This document shows, piece after piece, positions 55,564-64,000 of a DNA stretch of 64,000 bases. Numbering within the stretch: the stretch's first letter is position 1; every line of letters starts with the position of its first letter. Both the position numbers and the translations under genes were made by a program. This stretch comes from Mesostigma viride (lineage: Eukaryota > Streptophyta > Mesostigmatophyceae > Mesostigmatales > Mesostigmataceae). The notes under the pieces are model-generated. The model was not told where the DNA came from. It was given only the letters and a program-made list of their open reading frames with translations, and ran no database searches. The DNA is taken from NCBI GenBank assembly GCA_009746045.1, contig RPFO01000418.1, forward strand, positions 144,501-208,500. The letters run 5' to 3'.

Positions 55564-57470
55564 TCACTTCTGCTTGTTGCTGGTGGAGGAGGAGGCCACC
55601 GCCCCCCCATCCACCTTGGCCAGCACCGCCGCGCTGACCCGCGCGTCGTGCTCCTTCTTGGCGGCCTTGAGAGCCCGTCGCGCCGCCCTCGTCCGCTGGC
55701 TGCCGCTCTCCACCACCGGCAGCACGAAGGCGGCCTGGGCGACCCACGCGCCCTGGCCCCGCTCGCTCTCCACCACCATGAGTGACTCCACGATGCGTGC
55801 AAAGTACTCCATGCACGCGAGCTCGGTCACCGCCGTGACTCCCAGCTCCTTCACCGCCACGTCCAGGGCGTGGCACAGGTTGACCGCGATGTCCATGCGC
55901 TCGCGACTCTGCCACCCGCTGGTCTGGCCTGGCCCACGGATGAACATGGGCTTCAGGCCCTCCAGCCGGGCCCGCAGACTGCCCCCGTACCGGTCCTTGG
56001 CCGTTTGCAGGTACTCGGGCAGCACCCGCAGCTTGTACCGGTAGTCCTCCACCTCCCAAGGGATGCTGGTGGCAGTCCCCGGCAGGGCGACCCCCTTGGT
56101 CATGGGCACAGCCAACACCTGGCCGCTCGCTGGGTCGGCGCGACCCGGTAGGCGGTCCCTGCGGCGCCGGCTGCTGCTGCGCCGGCCCGAGTCGCTGCTG
56201 CTGTCGCTGCTGCTGCTGCCGCTGCTGCTGCTGCTGCTGCTGCTGCAACGGCACGTGCGATGGCGGCACTTGGGACACTTGGCCGTCTTGGCTCGCGCCG
56301 GTGCTGGGGCCACTGGTTTGGCGCGGGCAGGATTGTCCCACCCCCCGCGCCCCTTGCTGGGCCGCTGGGTGTGAGCTGTGCAAGGGATACCCCTCTGCAG
56401 GCTCCTCGTCCCCCGCCACGGACGCGGGGGCCGTCACCCATCCCCCCTGGCCGCCCGGGGCTCTTCCCCAGTGCCTGGGCCTCCAGCCCCCGGCCACCCG
56501 GCTCCCCAGTACCCCGGGGGGGAGCAGGCACCCAGTAACCGCCCCCTGGCACTGCTCCTTCCCCTGCCCCACTGGTGTACCCCCATGGAGGGGCTACCCC
56601 CGTGGCGTGCAGGCCACCAGCCCACAGTGGGGCTATCCCGGGGTGGGTTTGAGGGGTGTGCCCACCCGGCACTCGCAGTGCAGGGCCCAATGGGGGGTGC
56701 CCTCCTCCCTGCAAGCCGGCAGGGCCCCCCCCACCCCCCCCGCACCCATCACCCCCTGTCCACCCATGACGGCGCCCATGCGGGCCATCATGGAGGGGTC
56801 CATGGCCAACAGGTGGGCCCCCGCAGCCCCTCCCTTGCCACCGCTGCGCCCCCCCCCACAGTTGGGGCCGTGCCCCCTACCCCCTTTCCCCTGGCCCCTC
56901 CAGCCACCAGGGGGTGCCTCCCACCACCTTCCCTCGCCCAGCAAATGGCGTGGCACCTCTGCCAACAGTCTCCCCACCCCCTGGGAGACCTGTGCCAGTC
57001 TCCTGAGCCGATCCTAGGGCTTCTATGCTCATGTTGCCCATGGTTGCCGCAATTTTTGCCAAATCATTGGAAAAATTCGCAGCTTGAGGCGCCCCATCAT
57101 TCTGCTCATCTCCAGAGGCCCCAGACATGTCCCCCAACATATCTTCGGCCTCCTCAGAGCCTACGAAGCCCTCCTCGGCCCCCATTTCGGCCAGGAACCC
57201 CTCTGGCAGTTTGTGCTCCAAGGAAAACGCGATATTCTTTCCCAGTTGTGCTGGCTCGCTGCTAGCTTCTATTTCATATCCCACACTCACCAAATACCGT
57301 CCTAGTGAGTCTAAGGGACTTTTTGAAGAAGCTGCAAGTCTTGCCTTGTAGGCAGGACCGAGGGAACCCACTATCAAAGTGGCCAACGAAGTGCTATCCT
57401 TATTTGCTGCAAAATAAAGATTTCGTGCAGTTTGCGCGAAACCTCTCGGAATGGGCTCATTCGACCCCAT
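55564..57470 (-). pseudogene. ORF1 (gag-like) of element IV, in three frames
   Basis: ATG at 57470. The N-terminal domain (IPRGFAQTARNLYFAAN ... LDSLGRYLVSVGYEIEAS) matches the pattern of element III ORF1 at low identity. The middle (MDPSMMARMGAVMGGQG) is one frame off. The C-terminal part (frame from 56313) has the knuckle CPKCRHRTCRC, a Ser tract, VEDYRYKLRVLPEYLQTAKD and RMDIAVNLCHALDVAVKELG, ending SNKQK at 55564. Frame changes coincide with long C or G runs. Strongly diverged from element III ORF1 while the ORF2s are nearly identical. Confidence 0.65.
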
Positions 57471-57563
57471 TTTTTGCTGCGAAATCACTTAATATGACGT
57501 GGAAATTATCGAGCTTTAAAGAGCGCAAAAAGAACGAGTGATTTTGACCAAGAAACGGCAAAG

Positions 57564-58032
57564 AAAACTGATAAAGCATGCGCCGCCATGTCTTCCTCAA
57601 TAAATTGGCTGCATTGCATGCGCACGGTGACGGATGCAAGTCCGGTACAGTACTGGCGCGGCGCCCAGGTGCCACTGAACAGATGTACTACAAAGAACCC
57701 ATTTGTACTGATTCTTTCGACATTGTACTACGTTTAGTCACTGTCTACTTCAACCCAGGAGGTCATACCACCTCCTAGGCAGGTTGTGCTACACCTGAAC
57801 GAATCTTTACTAGCCTGAGCTAGTTTGAACTAGTTTGAAGTAGATTGTACTACCCTGTAGTACCAATGAAGTACTTTGAACTACATCCAAGTACTTGGAA
57901 GCAGTCCAGAGGTCATTTGCAAGGACTTTCACCCTTTCTAGGAGCATTTCTCGCAGATCAGCCATGAGGCAGCGGCACCGACTCGCACTCCCTTAGTCGC
58001 AAATCAGGGAATCCAGATCGTAAGATCAACCA
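57564..58032 (-). repeat. A1 block of element IV
   Basis: Same sequence as the other A blocks, about 469 bases, starting TGGTTGATCTTACGATCTGG at 58032. Confidence 0.9.
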
Positions 58033-58135
58033 TTCCATTCTAGGGAAGCAGGTTGTTTCTTTTGCCTGAGAACCTCAAGTGACCACATCACAAAAAACAA
58101 AACGCAATATAACACATCAAGCATTATAACCCACC

Positions 58136-58679
58136 ATGACCTCAGTGACAGCCCCAGACCGGAATTTCATAGCAAAGCTCAAGCAAGAAGCCAGGGAGGG
58201 ATGCACCCCAAAGGAGGCCGCAACTGCGGTCCAGAAGATCCTAGGGGAGGGGCATTGGCTAGAGCGGATCCAGAAGCTCAATCCGGGGCGTGCCAAGAAC
58301 GTCATGGACGTACTGGAGAAAAGGGGGTTTGTCAGCGACTGGGATGGGGAGGAGGCCCTGGCCGATGTGCTAGCAGCGCAACTGGGGGAGGCTATTGCAG
58401 AGCCGGATCCACCAGTGTCAGCAGGTGGGGTCGTTCCCCTTTCGGCAGGTGGAAGCGGAGGGGCGGGGCATGGTGGACCGGGCGCTGCATGGCGAGGAGG
58501 ATGGCGCCCCTGGGGCGATCGACCAGGATGTGGCGGACCTAGACCGGAACATAGGTCGGCTGCTGGGGACCGAGACGGGCTATGCACCGCCAGCGGGAGG
58601 GCTTCCATCCCGCCCGGGCAACGCCCGCACTGGCGGAGATATTGGCGACCTGATATCGGCCATGTCGGAGCTGCACTAG
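58136..58679 (+). pseudogene. ORF1-like protein fragment, one frameshift
   Basis: ATG at 58136 in a good context (CCACCATGA). The first 85 residues (NFIAKLKQEAREGCTPKEAA ... VMDVLEKRGFVSDWDGEEAL ... LAAQLGEAI) follow the helix spacing of the N-terminal domain of the ORF1s at 33947 and 57470. After a frame change near 58400-58440 the protein continues GAIDQDVADLDRNIGRLLG ... GDIGDLISAMSELH to a TAG at 58677. There is no zinc knuckle. It sits 100 bases from the 5' end of element IV in opposite orientation. It may be a relic of another family or a domesticated domain; the assignment is tentative. Confidence 0.4.
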
Positions 58680-58684
58680 GAACT

Positions 58685-59085
58685 CAGATTCTGAGAATTT
58701 TCTCAAAAACCCTCAATTTTCTCACCCCTTTGAGAATTTTGGTGAGAAAAGTGAGAAAAATCTTAATTTTTTTCTGCAAACACTAGCAAAAAAATCTCAC
58801 CAGGGTGAGATTTTGGTGAGAAAAAGGGGGTTTTGGTGAGATTGGGGTGAGAAAAAACCCTAAAGTGAGAAAAAAGGTGAGAATGGGTGAGAAAAAGTGA
58901 GAAAAAGTGAGAAAAAGTGAGAAAAGTGAGAAGTTTCTCACCAAGAGTATAACACGAGAAAAACCATGAGTCAACATGGTGAGAAATTTCTCACCAAGAG
59001 TGTAACACGAGAAAAATCACAAGTCAACATGGTGAGAAATTTCTCACCAAGAGTGTAACTCGAGAAAAATCATGAGCTTTATTTC
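58685..59085. repeat. GTGAGAAA-rich tract with 18-bp palindromes in a 53-bp repeat
   Basis: More than 20 copies of GTGAGA(A) or its inverse in 400 bases. The right half is three 53-base units. GGTGAGAAATTTCTCACC, a perfect palindrome, is at 58978-58995 and 59031-59048, with a degraded copy near 58925. Each unit also holds AAGAGTGTAACACGAGAAAA. Confidence 0.85.
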
Positions 59086-59197
59086 ATTAAGTCTTTGACG
59101 TGAAAAAAAACTCAACACCACTAAGGTGCATTATAGGGTTATCATACAAGATAAAACAGCACATCATTCCATAAACAGTGCTGTCATGCCCATTATA

Positions 59198-59553
59198 TCA
59201 AAAGTCATCTGCTTCAGAACTGCTGTCCGAGGGGTTGCTTGCATCAACATCTTCTGATGACATAGTGTCATCCCCACTAGTGTCGCAATAGTTCACAGCT
59301 TTACGCTGCCTTCCACTGGCCCTCTTTGCCATAGGGACCTCCTCAATTACAACGGTGGGCTGGCTAGGTCCAGCATCTGTAGGAGCAGCCTCCGTGCGGT
59401 AGTTGAACCCATGTATCCTGACTTTGTGGAAAGAATCCGCGTAGCGCTTCACGCCCCCACACGCAGCTACAATGCCTTGCGGCACAAGCGGCGTCAGGTT
59501 TAATGATGCCCATGCAATCACGTTGAACGTTGTGTCAGCACAGCGATCTCGCC
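59198..59553 (-). CDS. Last exon of an unrecognised gene, Ser/Asp-rich C-terminus
   Basis: The minus strand has an acceptor GAATGCAG at 59554 followed by an open frame: DRCADTTFNVIAWASLNLTP, GIVAACGGVKRYADSFHKVR, PMAKRASGRQRKAVNYCDTS, ending SSSEADDF with a stop at 59198. The basic patch followed by an acidic Ser-rich tail suggests a nuclear protein. The acceptor and first 20 bases are duplicated at 59913-59940. No family recognised; upstream exons not located. Confidence 0.5.
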
Positions 59554-59825
59554 TGCATTCAAACAAACGCACACACCCAGCAAAGAGTATTATTATTGCA
59601 AGTATTGGTTATTAAAAAAAATAGAACAGATACAACACAGGACGCTTTTACTGGCGGCAAGATCATGGCACCTGGATGGGTAAAACCAAACAAACTAGAT
59701 ATTAATTACTAGGGCTGGCTTTGTGACAGTAAAACATGATTGGCTAATCCCAAGGCGCCTTTCAACTGGACTGAATTAAAATAACCAAAGCAGACGGCGT
59801 AAGTAGAATTTGCAAAACACAAGGC

Positions 59826-59933
59826 TCACAAGTAGGCCTCGTCGCCATTCGCAGGGTCCCTGTAATCAGCCTTGGGAAGGGCATCTTCTACCAGCAAATC
59901 CCTTGCCGCGTTGTGTCAGCACAGCGATCCCCC
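59826..59933 (-). pseudogene. Partial duplicate of the last-exon start
   Basis: GGATGCAG, then GATCGCTGTGCTGACACAAC, matches the exon start at 59553. In the same frame it stops early (RCADTTRQGICW stop). Another frame reads AARDLLVEDALPKADYRDPA to a TGA at 59826 but has a stop just upstream. Confidence 0.35.
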
Positions 59934-59974
59934 CTGCATCCAAACAAAGGCACACCGATAACCAAGAAAAGAGT

Positions 59975-60085
59975 ATGCAAATGTGTAGCCTTGTTCATTG
60001 AAATTATGGCTGGCTTACGCAAAGAGCGACTGTAAGATGACCTATACAGTGGGGCCGGAAACAGCTTGCTTGATCAGGGCGTGTT
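59975..60085 (+). repeat. Inverted duplicate of 60830-60925
   Basis: AAATGTGTAGCCTTGTTCAT, ATTGAAATTATGGCTGGCT and GGGGCCGGAAACAGCTTGCT match, with substitutions, the minus strand of 60925-60830. A partial inverted gene duplication. Confidence 0.7.
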
Positions 60086-60305
60086 TTTTGAGCTTCACTG
60101 GCCGGGAGTGTCTAGTGGTGAGAACCATTGCTGCGATCGCTTTCCCACCATTTACGAGGAAATACCCGCAAATGAAAAACCACTGAAACGGTCTAGCTAG
60201 TCAGTCATTACATTAGCCACATGCCATCATGCATGTTTCCAAACGTCCAAGAACTGCACACGGTGCAAATGCCATTTGCAGTGCAAAAATCCAGAGGACA
60301 CGACC

Positions 60306-60915
60306 TCATTGCTTCATATTTGTATGCAGAAGAATAAATAAGTAACATGCATTAATGGCCCGCATGCATAAAGGGCCTGAATTCTGATGCGGGCCCAACG
60401 GCAGCACCGCCAAAGCAGATAAGGGCCCGCAGTCTGATGCGGGCCCCACGGCACCACCGCCATAGCAGAGCTCGAAGGTCGTGGTGCGCGTGAAACGTGC
60501 GTATGCCCTTTGTCGGTAGGTGCCGTTGGGGTCAAATTGGGTGCCGCCAAAATCGGGCCGACGCGTCAATAGACTGAGGCCGTCGATGAGTGCCATCATG
60601 CGGCTTGGGTCACTTCTGTTGGAGAACTTCAGCCACTGCAAACCACTGGTCGCCCGCGTCGGGAACCGGCCCAACGGCTCTCCCGCAACAGAAAATTACG
60701 CGGCATACTGCATAAGTCGTCGGATTGTTACATTTCGACGGTCAAGATTTCATGATGAGGTTTGCGTTCAATTTGCCGCAGTTTGCCGCCCAGAGAAAGT
60801 AGTCGTTGGACTCGTTGCCCACGATGAAACACAATCAAGCAAGCCGTTTCCGGCCCCACCGCGGTGTAGGTCATGTAGTCGCTCTTCACGTCAGCCAGCC
60901 GTAATTTCAATGCAC
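60306..60915 (-). pseudogene. Unrecognised gene fragment(s), minus strand
   Basis: Coding-like stretches on the minus strand: 60910-60728 (MKLRLADVKSDYMTYTAVGP ... KLRQIERKPHHEI) and about 60640-60440 (LKFSNRSDPSRMMALIDGLS ... FGGTQFDPNGTYRQRAYARF). A repeated AGGGCCCGCAGTCTGATGCG motif (60360-60445) lies in the 3' part. I recognise no family. They may be exons of one gene, possibly the one ending at 59198; splice sites were not settled. Confidence 0.3.
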
Positions 60916-61159
60916 AAGGCTACACATTTCCATCTCCATTCATATTCATAATCCTGCACGACTCGAAAACGCGGACAAGATAACGGCAGGCTCGAGCTAC
61001 CATGGTCCGGATTCTCCCGATTTCTGGCCTGCGCTGGTTGTCTCCTTGATATTGGCAACTCTCTCCGGTAAGAGATTTTCCGCAGTTTGGCTGTTTCGAA
61101 ACGTTAATTAAGCGGTGAGATGCCTTCGGATCAGGAGACTCACACAGCCGCGAAATCAT

Positions 61160-61599
61160 GTCAAAGGTCCTATGTTCGATCCCTTGCTGGTAGCTTCTGA
61201 GCTTTCTTATTTTCTGTGTTCAGCGGAATCTCAGATTTGGGCTGCTAGCGTTCTCACGTTTGTTGCTTTCTGATCCGACAACAACGTTGTGCCTTGCTCG
61301 TGTGACATCTGGCGCATGGTGTGATTCATGTGTGTGGTGCTGCCTTGCCACATGGGGCTGCTTTGCCATAAGAGTGAGTGTTGGGTCATAAATCGTGTTC
61401 TACACATTTGCTGCATGGACCGTTAGGTGCTGGTGAGCTCTTCCTTGTAGAATGGTGATGTCTATGTCAAGGATCTGATATCTTTTTTTTCTCTTGCATA
61501 TTGTGTCGCGGTTTGCTTGGATTCATGCAGGCACCACGAGAATGAAATGGGAGCGGTTGCCATGCAGTGTTGATTTCCTTGTATGCCTCTTACTTGCAG
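61160..61599 (+). other. Probable intron with a decayed copy of the last exon
   Basis: 61403-61556 is a diverged copy of 61862-62015 (CACATTTGCTGCATGGA, GTCTATGTCAAGGATCTGAT, GTTTGCTTGGATTCATGCAG, then CACCACGAGA). No other gene signal. Confidence 0.5.
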
Positions 61600-62004
61600 G
61601 TAAACTGGACCGCCCAGGAGGAAGCTCGTGGTGGGAGAACTGACAGTGAGGATGGCAATGACGATACCATGTCATCGGCGTCGAGCGTTGCATCACCATC
61701 CAAGGTTAGCTGCACTGCTTTCATTTTAGGGGGAATTATAGGTGTCATTTTTTTGGCATTTGAAGGTATAGATGTTTATCTGCAAGGGCCTGTTTTTTTT
61801 TCCCCCTCTTGCATGCATGGATGTGTGGAATTGTATGTTGATGGAATTATGATTTGCCATACACATTTGCTGCATGGATTGTTAGGTGGTGCTGAGCTCA
61901 AGATCCTTGTAGAACGCTTACGTCTATGTCAAGGATCTGATTTCTTTTCCTCTTGCGTATATTGTGTCGGTTTGCTTGATTTCTTGCAGGGACCACGAGA
62001 GTAA
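61600..62004 (+). CDS. Last two exons of an unrecognised gene
   Basis: Exon 61600-61704 (acceptor TACTTGCAG; VNWTAQEEARGGRTDSEDGN, then DDTMSSASSVASPSK; donor AAG/GTTAGC) joins in phase to 61990-62004 (acceptor TTCTTGCAG; GPRE stop). The C-terminus is acidic and Ser-rich. TGTAA lies at 62266. Upstream exons were not identified. No family can be named from 39 residues. Confidence 0.55.
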   Translation, partial: VNWTAQEEARGGRTDSEDGNDDTMSSASSVASPSKVSCTAFILGGIIGVIFLAFEGIDVYLQGPVFFSPSCMHGCVELYVDGIMICHTHLLHGLLGGAELKILVERLRLCQGSDFFSSCVYCVGLLDFLQGPRE

Positions 62005-62096
62005 AATGCAAGCGGTCCCACTTTCAAGTCAGCATGTGACGCCCTGTCGACCGGCCCGCTTTGTTAGCTAGCTACCATATAGTATTTGATGATAGA

Positions 62097-62246
62097 CATT
62101 GAATGCCGAAGATGTCATAACGCCATAACAGACTGTGTTGAACAAGCATTGAATGCCGAAGACGTCATAACGCCATAACAGACTGTGTTGAACAGGCATT
62201 GAATGCCGAAGATGTACATAACGCCATAACAGTGTTGAATAGTTGA
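62097..62246 (+). repeat. 50-bp tandem repeat, three units, in the 3' UTR
   Basis: CATTGAATGCCGAAGAYGTC recurs at 62097, 62147 and 62197, each with ATAACGCCATAACAG. It lies between the stop at 62004 and TGTAA at 62266. Confidence 0.9.
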
Positions 62247-62265
62247 ATCAACGGGTTCTTGCAGC

Positions 62266-62270
62266 TGTAA
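62266..62270 (+). terminator. TGTAA polyadenylation signal
   Basis: Lies 262 bases after the stop at 62004, following the 50-bp repeats. Confidence 0.45.
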
Positions 62271-62334
62271 ACATTAAAATTATTCAAACTCAATTCAAAA
62301 TTATTCAAAAAATCATGATGTTAGCGCTCCCACG

Positions 62335-62530
62335 GTCCTAAATTTAGGACTTTGTCCTAAATCGTCCTAGTGGTCACTATAACCGAGGTACCGGGGGGGG
62401 GGGGGGTCACTATATGGACCGTACCCCATGTGGACCGTACCCGGCATGATGTACCCGACCCGTGGTACCGGCACATGGTACCCGGATTCCGTACCCGGGT
62501 ACCGGGTATAATGGCAGGAAAGTAGGTACC
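62335..62530. repeat. GTCCTAAATTTAGGAC palindrome and GTACC cluster
   Basis: A perfect 16-bp palindrome at 62335-62350 and further TCCTAAATCGTCCTA are followed by a 14-base G run (62393-62406). Then come about ten GTACC/GGTACC words in 150 bases, some in palindromes such as CCCGGGTACCGGG. Confidence 0.75.
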
Positions 62531-64000
62531 TCGACCAAAAATATAACCGATTTTGGAGCGAAAAAGTGGGTGCGGGAATGAAGTGAGGTGGATATGGCGA
62601 CCTGACAATCGTGGCCGGCGTTTTCACGTGCGTTTATCATTTCGGGCGCCCAGTAGCAAAAACGAAAGGTTGTTAGTTATGCTTAAAGGCTGTGAATATT
62701 ATCTGCGCAAGTTTTTATGTGTAGCGCTGTAGCACAGCGGCACAACACAAATGGGTCGCAGATCGCCTGCTCGCGGAGGGTCGATTTTGGCACAAACATG
62801 TTAGTGTATTAGCGATGGTGGTGCGAATCAAGCCAGGAAATTTTTGTGGACGATTTTTATTATAGTCTGGAATTTAGAAACGGAGTATTTGAAATGGGAG
62901 CGCCTGGGCCGTGATATTCTTGCCCGATTTCAATTGTCGACCATGTTTTAGGGACGTCCAGGCTGGGCAGCGAGCGCACCTGATAGGTCTTCACTTTCGG
63001 TATTTCTTGGACCTAGAACGCAGCACAAGCGTGGTTTATATCATTTTCGAACCGGTTGGCCAGCTTTGGTGCGCTCAGCTCTCGGAAAGCTGACCTCGCT
63101 GCGGATTTCAGCGACTTTTTTGCAACCATCTGGAATGAGGCGACGTGAGTAGCAGGTACGTGCCGGGGTGTCCTAGATCATGAGTGTAACTGGCAACGCT
63201 GTCGTGGTGTTTTGAGTCAGCCAGCTCTGCCTAAAAAGAGGGGACGCTCTCTGTGCACATAACTGTCACACATAGTTGGTTTACGTCATACAATTTTTTA
63301 CGTCTCTATCTTCGTCGTCCGCTGCAGCTAAAACACACATGCGTAAGAGCAGTTTTACTCATGTGTTAGTTATAAACCATGGTCCTATTATGGCCTGCAG
63401 TCGTTCAGGGTGTTCTCAGACAGTATATACAGTATGGTTTACGTGTTACATGCACCCTGAATTCGCTCACAAAGCGTTGCATGTTAGCACAACGTTGTTT
63501 TGTAACTTGATTTGGCTGCATTCATGTGTTAGTTGCAATGCAAATGCATTGTTTTTTCATCGCTGGGTGGTGGCCAGCATGTCCGTGATGTCAAAGAAGG
63601 TTTGGCATATGCTTAGAGAAAGTTTACCGCAAGGGGTGGGCCATGTTCAAGCCGGGCAACCTCAGCAACCATGCAACCGTATATTGCATTACCTGCACCA
63701 TCTGTGACACCGTCAAGCACGCGTATATATAGAGGCAGCCACAGCAGGGTATGGCCTTGTTATACGCTGCCCCGCCATCCCAAGGCCTCGTAGGGTCCCC
63801 TAGCGCTTGTAAGATGCTCAAGGGACCGTGTGGATAGCATGGTCATGCGTTGACACTAATTGGTCCTAATGGTCCTAAAACCCACATTTTGGCCATATTC
63901 GCGCTTTGAGGTCTGGCAGGTGGCAGGGCCCATTCAGGCACTAAATGTAATTATTTGACCCCAGGTTTTTGATAGAAACTAAAAAAGTGTGTTATCTGTC
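62531..64000. other. No gene recognised
   Basis: Short frames only. GGTCCTAATGGTCCTAAAA at about 63862-63880 recalls the GGTCCTAAA motif at 62334, in the same orientation. Confidence 0.35.

Larger units (their letters stand above)
50497..58032 (-). mobile_element. Ngaro/PAT-like element IV, minus strand, 3'-truncated
   Basis: Starts at 58032 with the A block (to 57564), then ORF1 (57470 down to 55564), ORF2, an inserted family 2 element (51287-53948), RNase H, 2A and the first part of the recombinase. It ends abruptly at about 50497, in GTCTACGAGGATG. No B1, A2 or B2 remains. Confidence 0.85.

Noticed and set aside
57578-57778. 66-residue frame (MRRHVFLNKLAALHAHGDGC...) repeated in the A blocks
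   Set aside because: It runs antisense to the element inside the A repeat and recurs only because the repeat does. No domain, and shorter variants carry neutral-looking changes.
61150-61200. tRNA-like B box (TGTTCGATCCC)
   Set aside because: The T-stem does not pair and no acceptor or anticodon arms could be drawn. At most a SINE relic.
62331-63885. GGTCCTAAA motifs at both ends as terminal repeats of one element
   Set aside because: The two ends share the motif in the same orientation only. An inverted match could be forced only with many gaps.

Overview
The window looks like nuclear DNA of a green alga, most likely a chlorophyte. The evidence is: spliced GT-AG introns plus one GC-AG intron; GC-rich coding exons; TGTAA polyadenylation-type signals 40-260 bases after stop codons; a DEAD-box helicase closest in recalled sequence to plant RH57; and a dense load of LINEs and tyrosine-recombinase retrotransposons. 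I cannot name the genus.

Layout. (1) 1-6.4 kb: the 3' half of a ROK1/DDX52-type DEAD-box RNA helicase gene in seven exons, with introns full of simple repeats. (2) 6.4-9.25 kb: a decayed, divergent Ngaro/PAT-like element (ORF1 plus the start of ORF2) ending at a 116-bp palindrome. (3) 9.4-15.7 kb: an ORF1-only LINE derivative with an 11-bp target duplication, then an older LINE (ORF1, endonuclease) interrupted by a 1.57-kb composite repeat. (4) 15.85-31.26 kb: a GTGCCACC minisatellite carrying one LINE (15904-30052, 9-bp target duplication). That LINE is split by a 7.15-kb TTAA-flanked element (16645-23797) and by a 3.4-kb Ngaro-like element (24532-27933). (5) 31.39-45.84 kb: a second Ngaro-like element, itself split by a more complete copy (33381-39934) and by a non-coding relative (41518-44826). 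(6) 45.8-50.5 kb: a gene relic and tandem repeats. (7) 50.5-58.03 kb, minus strand: a fourth Ngaro-like copy split by a second non-coding relative. (8) 58.1-64 kb: an ORF1-like gene, GTGAGAAA palindromic repeats, and the ends of two or three unrecognised spliced genes.

The most interesting system is the Ngaro/PAT-like family. Its elements have split direct repeats (A1-ORFs-B1-A2-B2) and insert without target duplication at three exactly reconstructable sites. ORF2 fuses reverse transcriptase, RNase H and tyrosine recombinase, with a canonical 2A ribosome-skipping motif (GDVESNPGP) between RNase H and recombinase in all four copies. The 3' regions carry tandem hairpins with a shared GCACTCYAG...CTRGG core and compensatory base changes, found also in the non-coding relatives that probably depend on the coding family. 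One copy is a chimera of a divergent ORF1 with a nearly identical ORF2.

Most element ORFs are broken, commonly at C or G homopolymers, so assembly error should be excluded before reading them as decay. All homology calls rest on remembered motifs, not on searches.
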